Assembly (NCBI GenBank): GCA_963716525.1
Contig: OY970315.1
Span: 4,464,001 to 4,528,000, forward strand
DNA: 64,000 nucleotides
Direction: 5' to 3'
Origin: JBBREP01 sp963716525
Lineage (GTDB): Bacteria; Actinomycetota; Acidimicrobiia; IMCC26256; PALSA-610
Below, in pieces: positions 36,531 through 45,031 of the stretch. The position numbers and the translations under genes were made by a program. The notes beneath the pieces were generated by a model. The model was not told where the DNA came from, did no database searches, and was given only the letters and a program-made list of their open reading frames with translations. Each line of letters opens with the position of its first letter. Positions within the stretch are counted from its first letter, which is position 1.

Positions 36531-36906
36531 CGAACCACAGCTGCTCGGGAGCAGGTGCCGGGCCTGCGGCATCGTGACGTTCCCCGCCCAGGACTCGTGT
36601 CCCCGCTGCGCGTCGACCGAGATGGCCACCCATCCGCTGGCCCGGCGCGGCACGTTGTGGGCGTGGACCACCCAGGAGTTCCCGCCACCTTCGCCGCCGT
36701 ATGCCGGGCCGACCGGCAAGGACTTCGTGCCCTTCGGTGTGGGTTACGTCGACCTCGGCGACGTCAAGGTCGAGAGCCGTCTCACCACCGCCGACGCCTC
36801 GGTGCTGCGCCAGGGCATGGCGATGGAGCTCGTCCTCGTGCCCCTGCGCACCGACGACGACGGCAACACCGTGATGACCTTCGCCCACGCGCCGGTGGAG
36901 TCGTGA
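36487..36906 (+). CDS. DUF35 OB-fold zinc-ribbon protein
   Basis: A 139-residue acyl-CoA-associated OB-fold protein. CRACGIVTFPAQDSCPRC is the rubredoxin-like zinc ribbon; the OB fold follows (LWAWTTQEF, FGVGYVDLGD). DUF35 proteins form complexes with SCP-x/Ltp thiolases, as in ChsH2-Ltp2 of cholesterol side-chain removal. ATG 36487 is preferred over GTG 36484 because GAGGAG at 36477-36482 is then better spaced. The partner gene begins 2 bp after its stop. Confidence 0.9.
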   Translation: MARVPVAEGIFTTSNEPQLLGSRCRACGIVTFPAQDSCPRCASTEMATHPLARRGTLWAWTTQEFPPPSPPYAGPTGKDFVPFGVGYVDLGDVKVESRLTTADASVLRQGMAMELVLVPLRTDDDGNTVMTFAHAPVES

Positions 36907-36907
36907 G

Positions 36908-38056
36908 ATGAGCATGGAAGTCGCGGTGGTCGGTGTGGGGCTCCACCCGTTCGGGCGGTTCCCGGGCGTCACGGGGATCGAGATGGGCGCGATCGCGATC
37001 CGGCGCGCGCTCGCGGACGCGGGCGTCGAGTGGCGCCAGATCCAGTTCGCCTTCGCCGGCAGCTACGAGATCGACAACCCCGATGCGGTCGTCGCGCTGC
37101 TCGGCCTCACCGGCATCCCGTTCACCGACGTGTACAACGGCTGTGCCACGGCGGCGAGCGCGCTGAGCCTCGCCGCGCAGACGATCCGCCTCGGCGAGCA
37201 CGATCTCGGCATCGCGGTGGGCATGGACAAGCACCTGCCCGGCGCGTTCAGCGCCGACCCCCGCCTCTACGCGTGCCCGGCCTGGTACGGCGAGGTCGGG
37301 CAGTTCCTCACCACGAAGTTCTTCGGCATGAAGATCAACAAGTACATGCACGACCACGGCATCACGCCGATGACGCTCGCCCGGGTGGCGGCCAAGGCCT
37401 ACCGCAACGGCGCGCGCAACCCGGACGCGTTCCGCCGCAAGCCGCTGTCGGAGGAGGAGATCCTCGCCTCGCCGATGCTCAACCACCCGCTCACCCAATA
37501 CATGTTCTGCTCCCCCGACGAGGGCGCGGCGGCGGTGATCCTGTGCAAGGCCGAGCACGCGCACCGCTACACGAGCCACCCGATCTACCTGCGCGCGTCG
37601 ACGGTGCGCACCCGCCGGCTCGGCGCCTTCGAGGTGCACAGCCCGTGGCTGCCGCCGGAGGAGACGCCCGGGCCCACCGTCGACGCGTCACGCGCGGCCT
37701 ACGAGGTGGCCGGCATCGCACCCGGCGACGTCGACGTGATCCAGTTGCAGGACACCGACGCGGGCGCCGAGGTGATCCACCTCGCCGAGAACGGCTTCTG
37801 CGCCGACGGCGAGCAGGAACGGCTCGTGGCCGACGGCGCGCTCGAGATCGGCGGCGCGCGGCCCACGAACACCGACGGCGGGCTACTCGCGAACGGCGAG
37901 CCGATCGGCGCGTCGGGGCTGCGCCAGGTGCGCGAGATCGTGCTGCAACTGCGCGGCCAGGCCGGCGACCGCCAGGTGCCCGGCAATCCGAAGGTCGGCT
38001 ACACGCAGCTCTACGGCGCGCCCGGCACCGCGGGCGTCTCGATCCTGTCGACCTGA
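36908..38056 (+). CDS. Lipid-transfer (SCP-x/Ltp-like) thiolase or aldolase
   Basis: A 382-residue thiolase-superfamily protein. VYNGCATAASALSLA keeps a Cys at the usual nucleophile position, unlike the fused relative at 27954. The C-terminal motif GEPIGASGLRQV replaces the GHPxG of biosynthetic thiolases. Together with the adjacent DUF35 protein it probably forms an Ltp-type complex that shortens an acyl-CoA by thiolysis or retro-aldol cleavage. Position within the operon (ligase, DUF35, Ltp, two dehydrogenases, crotonase) supports a complete side-chain shortening cycle. Confidence 0.9.
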   Translation: MSMEVAVVGVGLHPFGRFPGVTGIEMGAIAIRRALADAGVEWRQIQFAFAGSYEIDNPDAVVALLGLTGIPFTDVYNGCATAASALSLAAQTIRLGEHDLGIAVGMDKHLPGAFSADPRLYACPAWYGEVGQFLTTKFFGMKINKYMHDHGITPMTLARVAAKAYRNGARNPDAFRRKPLSEEEILASPMLNHPLTQYMFCSPDEGAAAVILCKAEHAHRYTSHPIYLRASTVRTRRLGAFEVHSPWLPPEETPGPTVDASRAAYEVAGIAPGDVDVIQLQDTDAGAEVIHLAENGFCADGEQERLVADGALEIGGARPTNTDGGLLANGEPIGASGLRQVREIVLQLRGQAGDRQVPGNPKVGYTQLYGAPGTAGVSILST

Positions 38057-38071
38057 AGTCCGGACCAGCAC

Positions 38072-39091
38072 ATGGACACGCGCGACACCACCGAACAGGC
38101 CGAGCTGCGCGACACCGCGCGCCGGCTCGCGCGCGAGCTCGGACCCGCGACGGTCGCCGACCTGGACCACCACGACCGCCGCGCGCGCCTCGCACGCGCC
38201 GTGCGCGACGCCGGCTGGCTCGAGCTGCGCGACGGCGGCGACGGCGGCGCGCCGGTCGCGAGCGGTGTGGAGGCGTGCATCGTCGCCGAGGCGCTCGGCG
38301 CCGCGCTCGCCGACGTCGCCTTCACCGGGCCCCTGCTCGCGGCCGACCTCGCGCGGCGCGCGGGCGTCGAGCCCGACCGCGGGGCGGTCGTCGCCTTCGA
38401 TGCGAGCCTCGCCGGTGTGGCGACCGGCGCGGGTGACGCGTATGCGGTCGACATCGCCAAGGACACGCGCTCGGCCTACGTGCTCGCCGGCGACGCCGCA
38501 CGCCGTGAGCTCGCGGCGACGCCGGTGAAGGGCGGCGACGGCCGCGGCGCCGACCTCACCCGCTCACTCACCCGCGCGGGCGCCCGCGCGGGCGGTACGT
38601 CCGGCGCGAGCCCGGTGGGCGGGCACGCGCTCACCGGCGACGATCTCGCGCAGTGGACCGCGCTCGGCCTCGCGCTCACGAGCGCCGACCTCGTGGGCGT
38701 GATGCGCGGCGCGCTCGAGCTCACCGTCGGCTACGCCGCAGAACGTCAGCAGTACGGCGTGGCCATCGGGTCGTTCCAGGCGGTGCAGCACCTGCTGGCC
38801 GAGGCGCAGACGCTGATGGAGGGCGCCGTCAGCGTGGCGCGGCACGCATCGTGGGCGGTCGACAGCCTGCCGCCGCTCGCGGCCTGCGAGGCCGCGCGCG
38901 TCGCCAAGGCCTACTGCGTGCGCGGGGCGCGCACGGTGTGCGAGACCGCGATCCAGGTGCACGGCGGTATCGGCAACACGTGGGAGTGCCTCGCGCACGT
39001 CTACCTGCGCCGCGCGCTGCTCTCGTCGCAGTGGTTCGGCGACGACGCCGTCCAGCTCGGCCACCTGCGGCGCGATCGATTGGCAGGCTGA
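38072..39091 (+). CDS. Acyl-CoA dehydrogenase, beta-type subunit
   Basis: A 339-residue short FadE with a degenerate N-terminal half (Ala/Arg/Asp-rich) and a conserved C-terminal FAD domain: ERQQYGVAIGSFQAVQHLLA, VHGGIGNTWECLAHVYLRR. Such short subunits pair with a full-length partner to make alpha2beta2 enzymes. The partner is the next gene, 2 bp downstream. Repeated GCG/GCC-rich codons around 38500-38620 make this half of low complexity. Confidence 0.87.
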   Translation: MDTRDTTEQAELRDTARRLARELGPATVADLDHHDRRARLARAVRDAGWLELRDGGDGGAPVASGVEACIVAEALGAALADVAFTGPLLAADLARRAGVEPDRGAVVAFDASLAGVATGAGDAYAVDIAKDTRSAYVLAGDAARRELAATPVKGGDGRGADLTRSLTRAGARAGGTSGASPVGGHALTGDDLAQWTALGLALTSADLVGVMRGALELTVGYAAERQQYGVAIGSFQAVQHLLAEAQTLMEGAVSVARHASWAVDSLPPLAACEAARVAKAYCVRGARTVCETAIQVHGGIGNTWECLAHVYLRRALLSSQWFGDDAVQLGHLRRDRLAG

Positions 39092-39093
39092 GC

Positions 39094-40227
39094 ATGGACT
39101 ATCGCGACTCGCCCGAGGAGGCCGAGTTCCGTGCCCGGTTGCGTGCATGGCTCGCCGCCAACAATCCCGGGCTCCCGCCGTCGTCGACCGACGACGAGTA
39201 CTGGGCGCGCCAGGCGGAGTGGCACACCGCGCTGTTCGACGCCGGCTTCTTCGGACTGTCGTGGCCGAAGCGCTTCGGCGGCCACGAGCTGCCGACCGTG
39301 TTCGACGTGATCCTCGACGAGGAGCTCACCACCGCCGGCGCGCCGCCGCGCCCGAGCCTCGGCTATCTCGTGCAGGGCATCACCACCCACGGCAGCCAAG
39401 CGATCCAGGAACGGTTCCTGCCCGGCCTCATCAGCGGCCGCGAACGCTGGTGCCAGGGCTTCAGCGAGCCCGATGCCGGCTCGGACCTCGCGTCGCTGCG
39501 CACCACCGCGACGCGCGACGGCGACGAGTTCGTGATCGACGGGCACAAGATATGGACGAGCTACTCCGACGTCGCCGACTGGTGTTTCCTGCTCGCGCGG
39601 ACCGACGGCAGCGTGCCGAAACACAAGGGACTCAGCGCGTTCGCGGTGCCGATGCACCAGCCGGGCATCGAGCAGCGGCCGCTGCGCATGATCAACGGCA
39701 TCACGAACGAGTTCGGTCAGGTGCGGTTCGACCACGCGCGCGTGCACGCCGCGAACATGATCGGTGCGCCCGGTGAGGGTTGGCGCGTGGCGATGACGAT
39801 CGTCAGTCACGAACGCGAGCCTGGAGAGCTCGGCTACGTGGCGCGCTACGCCAAGACAGTGAAGGACCTCGAACGCGCCGTGCGTGCCGCTCCGGATTCG
39901 TTCGACGCTACGCAGCGCGATGCTGTTGCGTGGGCGCGCGTGCAAACGGAGATGCTCCGCCTCCATGTGTGCCGGCGCCTGTCCGAACGGCTCGACGGTG
40001 TCGAACACGGGCCCGGTGGCTCGATCGACAAGCTGCTGATGACATGGGTGGAACAGACTGTCGGTGAAACTGCGCTCGCGGTCGCGGGCGCGCGGGCCAC
40101 CGTCGACCGTGACGACGTGGCCCTCAAGACCTACCTCTACAGCCGCGCCCAGAGCGTGATGGGCGGCACCTCGCAGATCCAGAAGAACATCATCGCCACG
40201 CGAATTCTGAACCTGCCGACCACCTAG
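39094..40227 (+). CDS. Acyl-CoA dehydrogenase, alpha-type subunit
   Basis: A 377-residue FadE. WCQGFSEPDAGSDLASL binds FAD and acyl-CoA; VMGGTSQIQKNIIATRIL is the C-terminal signature; FGLSWPKRFGGHELP lies in the N-terminal domain. It would introduce an alpha-beta double bond into the CoA ester made by the upstream ligase. ATG 39094 lies just after the upstream TGA. Confidence 0.92.
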   Translation: MDYRDSPEEAEFRARLRAWLAANNPGLPPSSTDDEYWARQAEWHTALFDAGFFGLSWPKRFGGHELPTVFDVILDEELTTAGAPPRPSLGYLVQGITTHGSQAIQERFLPGLISGRERWCQGFSEPDAGSDLASLRTTATRDGDEFVIDGHKIWTSYSDVADWCFLLARTDGSVPKHKGLSAFAVPMHQPGIEQRPLRMINGITNEFGQVRFDHARVHAANMIGAPGEGWRVAMTIVSHEREPGELGYVARYAKTVKDLERAVRAAPDSFDATQRDAVAWARVQTEMLRLHVCRRLSERLDGVEHGPGGSIDKLLMTWVEQTVGETALAVAGARATVDRDDVALKTYLYSRAQSVMGGTSQIQKNIIATRILNLPTT

Positions 40228-40246
40228 CCAACAGGGAGCAGCCACC

Positions 40247-41017
40247 GTGAAGTACGACCTTCCCGACGTCGTGCGGGTCGAGGCCGACGGTCCGGTACGC
40301 ATCGTCCACCTCAACCGGCCCGAGCAGCTCAACGCGATCAACGACGAGCTACACCTCGCGCTCACCCGCCTGTTCCCCCAGCTGTCGGCGGACACCGAGG
40401 CGCGCGCCGCCGTGATCACCGGCGAGGGGCGCGCGTTCTCGGCCGGCGGCGACTTCGACCTGCTCGACCGCATGGCAAACGACCGCGCGCTGCGCCACGA
40501 CGTGATCGCCGAGGGCCGCGAGCTCGTGCTGAACATGGTGCGTTGCCGTGTGCCGGTCGTCGCCGCGGTGAACGGCCCGGCCGTCGGGCTCGGCTGCAGC
40601 GTGATCGCGCTCAGCGACGTGGTGTACATGGCCGAGTCGGCCTACCTCGCCGACCCGCACGTGACCGTCGGGCTCGTGGCGGCCGACGGCGGCCCGCTCA
40701 CCTGGCCGCTGCACACGAGCCTGCTGCTCGCCAAGGAGTACGCGTTCACCGGTGATCGCATCCGGGCCGCGCGCGCGGCCGAGATCGGGTTGGCCAACCA
40801 CGTGTGCCCGGATGCCGACGTGCTGCCGGCCGCGATCGCCGCGGCCCACAAGATCGCCGCACTGCCGCGCCAGGCCGTCGAGGCCACCAAGCGTGTGCTC
40901 AACCTCCACGTGGAACGGGCGGTGCTCGCCACGATCGACTACGCGATGGCCGCCGAGACCGCGTCGTTCGACACACCCGACCTGCGCGCGAACGTCGACC
41001 GGTTCCTCGGGAAGTAG
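40247..41017 (+). CDS. Enoyl-CoA hydratase/isomerase family protein
   Basis: A 256-residue intact crotonase. HLNRPEQLNAINDEL, GRAFSAGGDFDLLD and AAVNGPAVGLGCSVIALSDV are the family motifs; the segment DPHVTVGLVAADGG lacks the classic ExxxG glutamate near the active site, so isomerase or hydrolase chemistry is possible. GGGAGC at about 40231 precedes GTG 40247. Last gene of the operon; a strong hairpin follows. Confidence 0.9.
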   Translation: MKYDLPDVVRVEADGPVRIVHLNRPEQLNAINDELHLALTRLFPQLSADTEARAAVITGEGRAFSAGGDFDLLDRMANDRALRHDVIAEGRELVLNMVRCRVPVVAAVNGPAVGLGCSVIALSDVVYMAESAYLADPHVTVGLVAADGGPLTWPLHTSLLLAKEYAFTGDRIRAARAAEIGLANHVCPDADVLPAAIAAAHKIAALPRQAVEATKRVLNLHVERAVLATIDYAMAAETASFDTPDLRANVDRFLGK

Positions 41018-41028
41018 CACGAGGTAGC

Positions 41029-41062
41029 CGGTGGGGTCGAGCCGTGCCGCTCGACCCCACCG
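41029..41062. terminator. 14-bp stem bidirectional terminator-like hairpin
   Basis: CGGTGGGGTCGAGC (41029-41042) pairs perfectly with 41049-41062 across a 6-base loop. It lies between the convergent crotonase and binding-protein genes. No T-run on either side. Confidence 0.75.
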
Positions 41063-41075
41063 ACGACGATCGTCG

Positions 41076-42470
41076 CTATCCGGTGCCGCCGGGCGCGAAC
41101 GACTTCCAGGTGGGAGTCTGGTCGCCGCCCTTGCTGGCGTCGAAGCAGGTCCAGGGCTTGCCCGGGTGGTCCTGGTACGGCACGAACTTGCCGCCCTTGA
41201 TCTGGATGATCGGCTGGCACTGCGTGATGTCCCACGATTCCTTCGTCCGCACCGAGGCGTCGCGCTGCGGGTCGATGTGCCCGTAGGTCCAGTCGACGGG
41301 CTCCGACATGCCGAGCGGGCTGTAGCTGGTCTGCGCGTTCAGCCAGTCGATCACCTTCGGCTGGGTGAACTCAGGTCCCGCACCCTTCAGCGCGTCGACG
41401 AGCTGGACGGCGAGCAAGTAGCCCACCTCGGAAACCTCGACGGGGTCGTTCGTGATCTTCTTGACGTCGCTCAAGTACTGCTGGGTCTCGGGCGACTGCG
41501 GCCGCGACTCCCACGGCGGGTAGTAGTACGGCTGCACGAACGAGCCCTCGAAGATCGAGCCGTTCGCCTTCAGGAAGTCGTGGTCGTAGGCGTTCGGCAG
41601 GTCCTGCACCGCGTCCAGTCCCTGCTTGTCCATCTCCTTCTGCAGCTTCACGACCTCGTTCGTATCGAGGCACGTGAGCACGAACTGCACTCCCTTGCTC
41701 TTCATGGCCGCGACGTCGGCCGTCACATCGGCCGCGAACCCGAGATTGTCGTCGAAGTACGCGACCTTCACCGTGTCGTTCGTGTACTTCTTGAACACGT
41801 CACGCGTACCCGTGGCGCAGCCCTTCGACTCGGCTGACACGCCGTAGGCGACGATGCCGACCTTCGTGAAGTGGTTTTGCTCCGCGATCCACGAGAGCAG
41901 CGGGCCCGGGCAGGTGAAGCAGATCGCCGGGACGATCCCGAAGGCGTTCAGGTGCGGCTGGGTGGGTGTGCTCGCGAACTCGGGGTTGATGTTCCAGATG
42001 AACGTCGGCTCGTTCGCCTTGGCCAGCACGTCGGCCCCCGTGAACTGGAGCGTCGCTTCGAAGGTGGCGAAGGCGTTGTCGTCGGCAAGGCTCGCGGTGG
42101 CCATCTGCTGGTTCAGCAGCCCGGAGTTGTCGTCGCGCTGCGACACGACGACGAGCTTGCGCCCGTAGATGCCGCCGGCGTCGTTGATGCGCTTGAAATA
42201 GGCGTTCATCCCGTCCGCGAGCTGCTTGTACTTGCCGCCCACCGGGTTCGTCGTCGACGTGATCACCGCCACGCGGATCGTCGAGTCGGTGACGCCCTTC
42301 ACGCCCGGCCGCGGCACGTTCGTCTTCAGGTCTTGCACGCTCGCGGTGGTCAGGGGCGAGTTGCTCGTGGTGAGCGGGGCCTGCGAATTCTTGGTGGTGC
42401 TCGAGTTGGAGCAGGCCCCTGCGAAGAGGGCGCCCACCACCCCCAACACGACGAATGCCCGTAGGCGCAT
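41076..42470 (-). CDS. ABC transporter substrate-binding lipoprotein (Liv-type, periplasmic-binding fold I)
   Basis: A 464-residue lipoprotein. Lipobox FAGAC with C20; a short Ser/Thr linker follows, then the ligand-binding domain (AYFKRINDAGGIYGRKLVVV is the conserved LivJ-like segment). Family members capture amino acids, amides or aromatic and alicyclic acids for HAAT transporters. It is the only binding protein in the window and is a natural partner for the LivH-LivM fusion at 5268-7292, although 34 kb separate them. Divergent from the P450 at 42642, with a candidate operator in between. Confidence 0.9.
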   Translation of the reverse strand: MRLRAFVVLGVVGALFAGACSNSSTTKNSQAPLTTSNSPLTTASVQDLKTNVPRPGVKGVTDSTIRVAVITSTTNPVGGKYKQLADGMNAYFKRINDAGGIYGRKLVVVSQRDDNSGLLNQQMATASLADDNAFATFEATLQFTGADVLAKANEPTFIWNINPEFASTPTQPHLNAFGIVPAICFTCPGPLLSWIAEQNHFTKVGIVAYGVSAESKGCATGTRDVFKKYTNDTVKVAYFDDNLGFAADVTADVAAMKSKGVQFVLTCLDTNEVVKLQKEMDKQGLDAVQDLPNAYDHDFLKANGSIFEGSFVQPYYYPPWESRPQSPETQQYLSDVKKITNDPVEVSEVGYLLAVQLVDALKGAGPEFTQPKVIDWLNAQTSYSPLGMSEPVDWTYGHIDPQRDASVRTKESWDITQCQPIIQIKGGKFVPYQDHPGKPWTCFDASKGGDQTPTWKSFAPGGTG

Positions 42471-42568
42471 GTCGGTACCCCCCGACTGAGTCTTCGTGGA
42501 CGGCTGAGCGGGCCGGCTCGGCTCGCGGCAGTTGTCTAGCACCTCTGCGTACCGCGATTCCGCCATGG

Positions 42569-42583
42569 GAGAATGGCACTTTC
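42569..42583 (+). promoter_or_regulatory. Candidate operator GAGAATGGCACTTTC (binding protein / P450 divergent promoter)
   Basis: Five of seven palindromic pairs of the recurring motif. It sits about 60 bp upstream of the P450 start and 100 bp upstream of the binding-protein start. Confidence 0.5.
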
Positions 42584-42641
42584 CGGCGTAGCGTGTCAAC
42601 ATGAGAACGTTGTTTACGCGGCTTCCCACCCCGAGGTCGAG

Positions 42642-43919
42642 ATGACCGGCTACGACGAGATCGACTTCTTCCGGACCCGCCCGCTGTACCAGGACCCGTA
42701 CCCCTACTACGACTACCTGCGCGACCACGGCCCGGTGTGGCAGGAGCCGCACCACGGCGTGGTGATGGTCACGGGCTACGACGAGGCGATCGCGGTCCTC
42801 AACGACACCGCCACCTTCTCCAACTGCAACACGGTGAGCGGACCGTTCGTGCCCTTTCCCGTGCCGGTCGGGGGCGACGACATCAGCGACGTCATCGAGC
42901 GTTACCGCGACACGCTGCCCTTCAGCGACCAGCTGCCGTCGTTCGACCCCCCGAAGCACACCGCGCACCGTGCGCTGCTCATGCGGCTCATCACGCCGAA
43001 GCGGCTGCGCGAGAACGAGGAGTTCATGTGGCGGCTCGCCGACCGCCAGCTCGACGAGTTCATCGGTAGCGGCCGGTGCGAGTTCGTCCACGAGTACGCG
43101 GGGCCGTTCACGCTGCTCGTGATCGCCGATCTCCTCGGCGTGCCGCCGGAGGAGCACGAGAAGTTCCGCCAAGAGCTGCAGGGCGACGCGCGCAACGCAC
43201 ACGGCACCGACAAGAGCGGCGCGGTCGCGCACAAGCCCCTCGAGTTCCTCTACGAACGGTTCACCGCCTTCATCGAGGACCGCCGCCGCACGCCGCGCAA
43301 CGACGTGATGACCGAGCTCGCCTCGGCGACGTTCCCCGACGGCACGCTCCCCGAGGTGCACGACGTGATGCTCATCGCCGCGAACCTCTTCGCGGCCGGC
43401 CAGGAGACCACGGCCCGCATGCTCGGCACGGCGCTGCGCCTCATCGGCGAACGCCCAGGGCTGCAGCAGCAGCTGCGAGACGACCGCAGCCGCATCCCGG
43501 TGTTCGTCGAGGAGGTCGTGCGGCTCGAGAGCCCGATCCAGGGCAACTTCCGGATGGCACGGCACCACACCACGCTCGGCGGCATCGACGTCCCGGCGGG
43601 CACCAGCGTGATGGTGCTCGAAGGCGCGGCGAACCACGACCCCCGCCAGTTCGAGTGCCCGGCCGACATGCGTCTCGACCGCGCCAACGGTCGCCAGCAC
43701 ATCGGCTTCGGGTTCGGTATCCACGCATGCGCCGGCGCACCACTCGCGCGCGCCGAGGGCCGTGTCAGCCTGGAGCGCATCCTCGACCGGATGGCCGGCA
43801 TCCGCGTGTCCGAGGCCGAGCACGGGCCCGCCGGCGCTCGCCGCTACCACTACACGCCGATCTACATGTTGCGCGGCCTCGAGGCGCTACACCTCGAGTT
43901 CACGCCCACCGAGCCCTGA
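42642..43919 (+). CDS. Cytochrome P450, paralogue of the 17229 P450
   Basis: A 425-residue P450 with heme loop FGFGIHACAGAPLARAE (ligand C363), I-helix AGQETTARM and EEVVRLESP. Very close to the 17229 protein through most of its length. ATG 42642 is preferred over an in-frame upstream start at 42573, which would add 23 residues spanning the operator region. An epoxide hydrolase gene follows 10 bp downstream, consistent with epoxidation then hydrolysis of an alkene. Confidence 0.92.
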   Translation: MTGYDEIDFFRTRPLYQDPYPYYDYLRDHGPVWQEPHHGVVMVTGYDEAIAVLNDTATFSNCNTVSGPFVPFPVPVGGDDISDVIERYRDTLPFSDQLPSFDPPKHTAHRALLMRLITPKRLRENEEFMWRLADRQLDEFIGSGRCEFVHEYAGPFTLLVIADLLGVPPEEHEKFRQELQGDARNAHGTDKSGAVAHKPLEFLYERFTAFIEDRRRTPRNDVMTELASATFPDGTLPEVHDVMLIAANLFAAGQETTARMLGTALRLIGERPGLQQQLRDDRSRIPVFVEEVVRLESPIQGNFRMARHHTTLGGIDVPAGTSVMVLEGAANHDPRQFECPADMRLDRANGRQHIGFGFGIHACAGAPLARAEGRVSLERILDRMAGIRVSEAEHGPAGARRYHYTPIYMLRGLEALHLEFTPTEP

Positions 43920-43929
43920 GCGCGACGCG

Positions 43930-45030
43930 GTGACCGCGGTCGAACCGTTCCGCATCCATGTCGACGATGAGGTGCTCGACGACCTGCGCGACCGCCTCAG
44001 GCGGGCGCGACTGCCCGACGAGCTCGACGGGGCCGGTTGGGACTACGGCACCCCCACGTCGTACGTACGAGACCTCGTCTCGTACTGGCGCGACGGCTAC
44101 GACTGGCGCGCGCACGAGGCGCGCCTGAACGAGCTCGAGCACTTCCAGACCGTGATCGACGGGCAGCCGGTGCACTTCGTCCACGCCCGCTCGCCGCACG
44201 CCGGCGCGCGTCCGCTGCTGCTCACGCACGGCTGGCCCGGTTCGATCGTGGAGTTCCTCGACGTGATCCCGCTGCTCACCGACACCTTCCACGTGATCGC
44301 GCCGTCACTGCCGGGCTACGGGTTCTCCGGGCCCACGAGCACGCGCGGCTGGGATCCCGATCGCATCGCGCGTGCCTTCATCGAGCTGATGGCCCGCCTC
44401 GGCTACGGCAACTACGGCGCGCAGGGCGGCGACTGGGGCGCGCAAGTGGCCACCCGCATCGGCGCCCTCGACCCCGAGCACTGCGCCGCGATCCACCTCA
44501 ACATGCCGCTCGCCGAGCGGCCCGACGAGCCGGTGGAGCTCTCCGACTCCGACAAGGCGGGCCTCGCCGCGCTCGCAGCGTTCACCCGTGAGGAGTCGGG
44601 CTACGCGCTCGAGCAGTCGACGAAGCCGCAGACGCTCGGTGTGGCGCTCAACGACTCGCCCGCCGGCCTCCTGGCGTGGATCGTCGAGAAGTTCCGCGCG
44701 TGGAGCGACTGCGACGGTGATCCCGAGCGAGTGTTCACACGCGACCAACTGCTCACGAACGTCACCACCTACTGGGTGACGCAGACGATCACGTCCTCGG
44801 CCCGCCTCTACTGGGAGCACATGCACAGCGGGGGCCGCCCGGCATACGTGACCGTCCCCACCGGCGTGGCGCGCTATCCGAAGGAGGTGCTGCGCTTCCC
44901 CCGACCGTGGGTCGAGCGGGCCTACAACGTCACCTACTGGGCCGACATGCCGCGCGGCGGTCACTTCGCGGCGATGGAGCAGCCCGAGCTGTTCGCCGCC
45001 GACCTCCGAAGCTTCTTCACCACGCTGTAG
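43930..45030 (+). CDS. Epoxide hydrolase (alpha/beta hydrolase with EHN domain)
   Basis: A 366-residue protein. The N-terminal lid (FRIHVDDEVLDDLRDRLRRA, then GWDYGTP, YWRDGYDWRAHE) is the EHN domain. Core: LTHGWPGSIVEF (HGxP oxyanion motif), nucleophile D168 in GGDWGAQ, and catalytic H345 in GGHFAAMEQP. It opens epoxides to vicinal diols. Direct coupling to the P450 upstream suggests the P450 makes the epoxide. GTG 43930 follows the P450 stop. Confidence 0.93.
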   Translation: MTAVEPFRIHVDDEVLDDLRDRLRRARLPDELDGAGWDYGTPTSYVRDLVSYWRDGYDWRAHEARLNELEHFQTVIDGQPVHFVHARSPHAGARPLLLTHGWPGSIVEFLDVIPLLTDTFHVIAPSLPGYGFSGPTSTRGWDPDRIARAFIELMARLGYGNYGAQGGDWGAQVATRIGALDPEHCAAIHLNMPLAERPDEPVELSDSDKAGLAALAAFTREESGYALEQSTKPQTLGVALNDSPAGLLAWIVEKFRAWSDCDGDPERVFTRDQLLTNVTTYWVTQTITSSARLYWEHMHSGGRPAYVTVPTGVARYPKEVLRFPRPWVERAYNVTYWADMPRGGHFAAMEQPELFAADLRSFFTTL

Positions 45031-45031
45031 C

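Noticed and set aside
42597..42620. KstR-like site near CATGAGAACGTTGTTTAC
   Set aside because: It has only a loose resemblance to the AACnnGTT core with wrong spacing.
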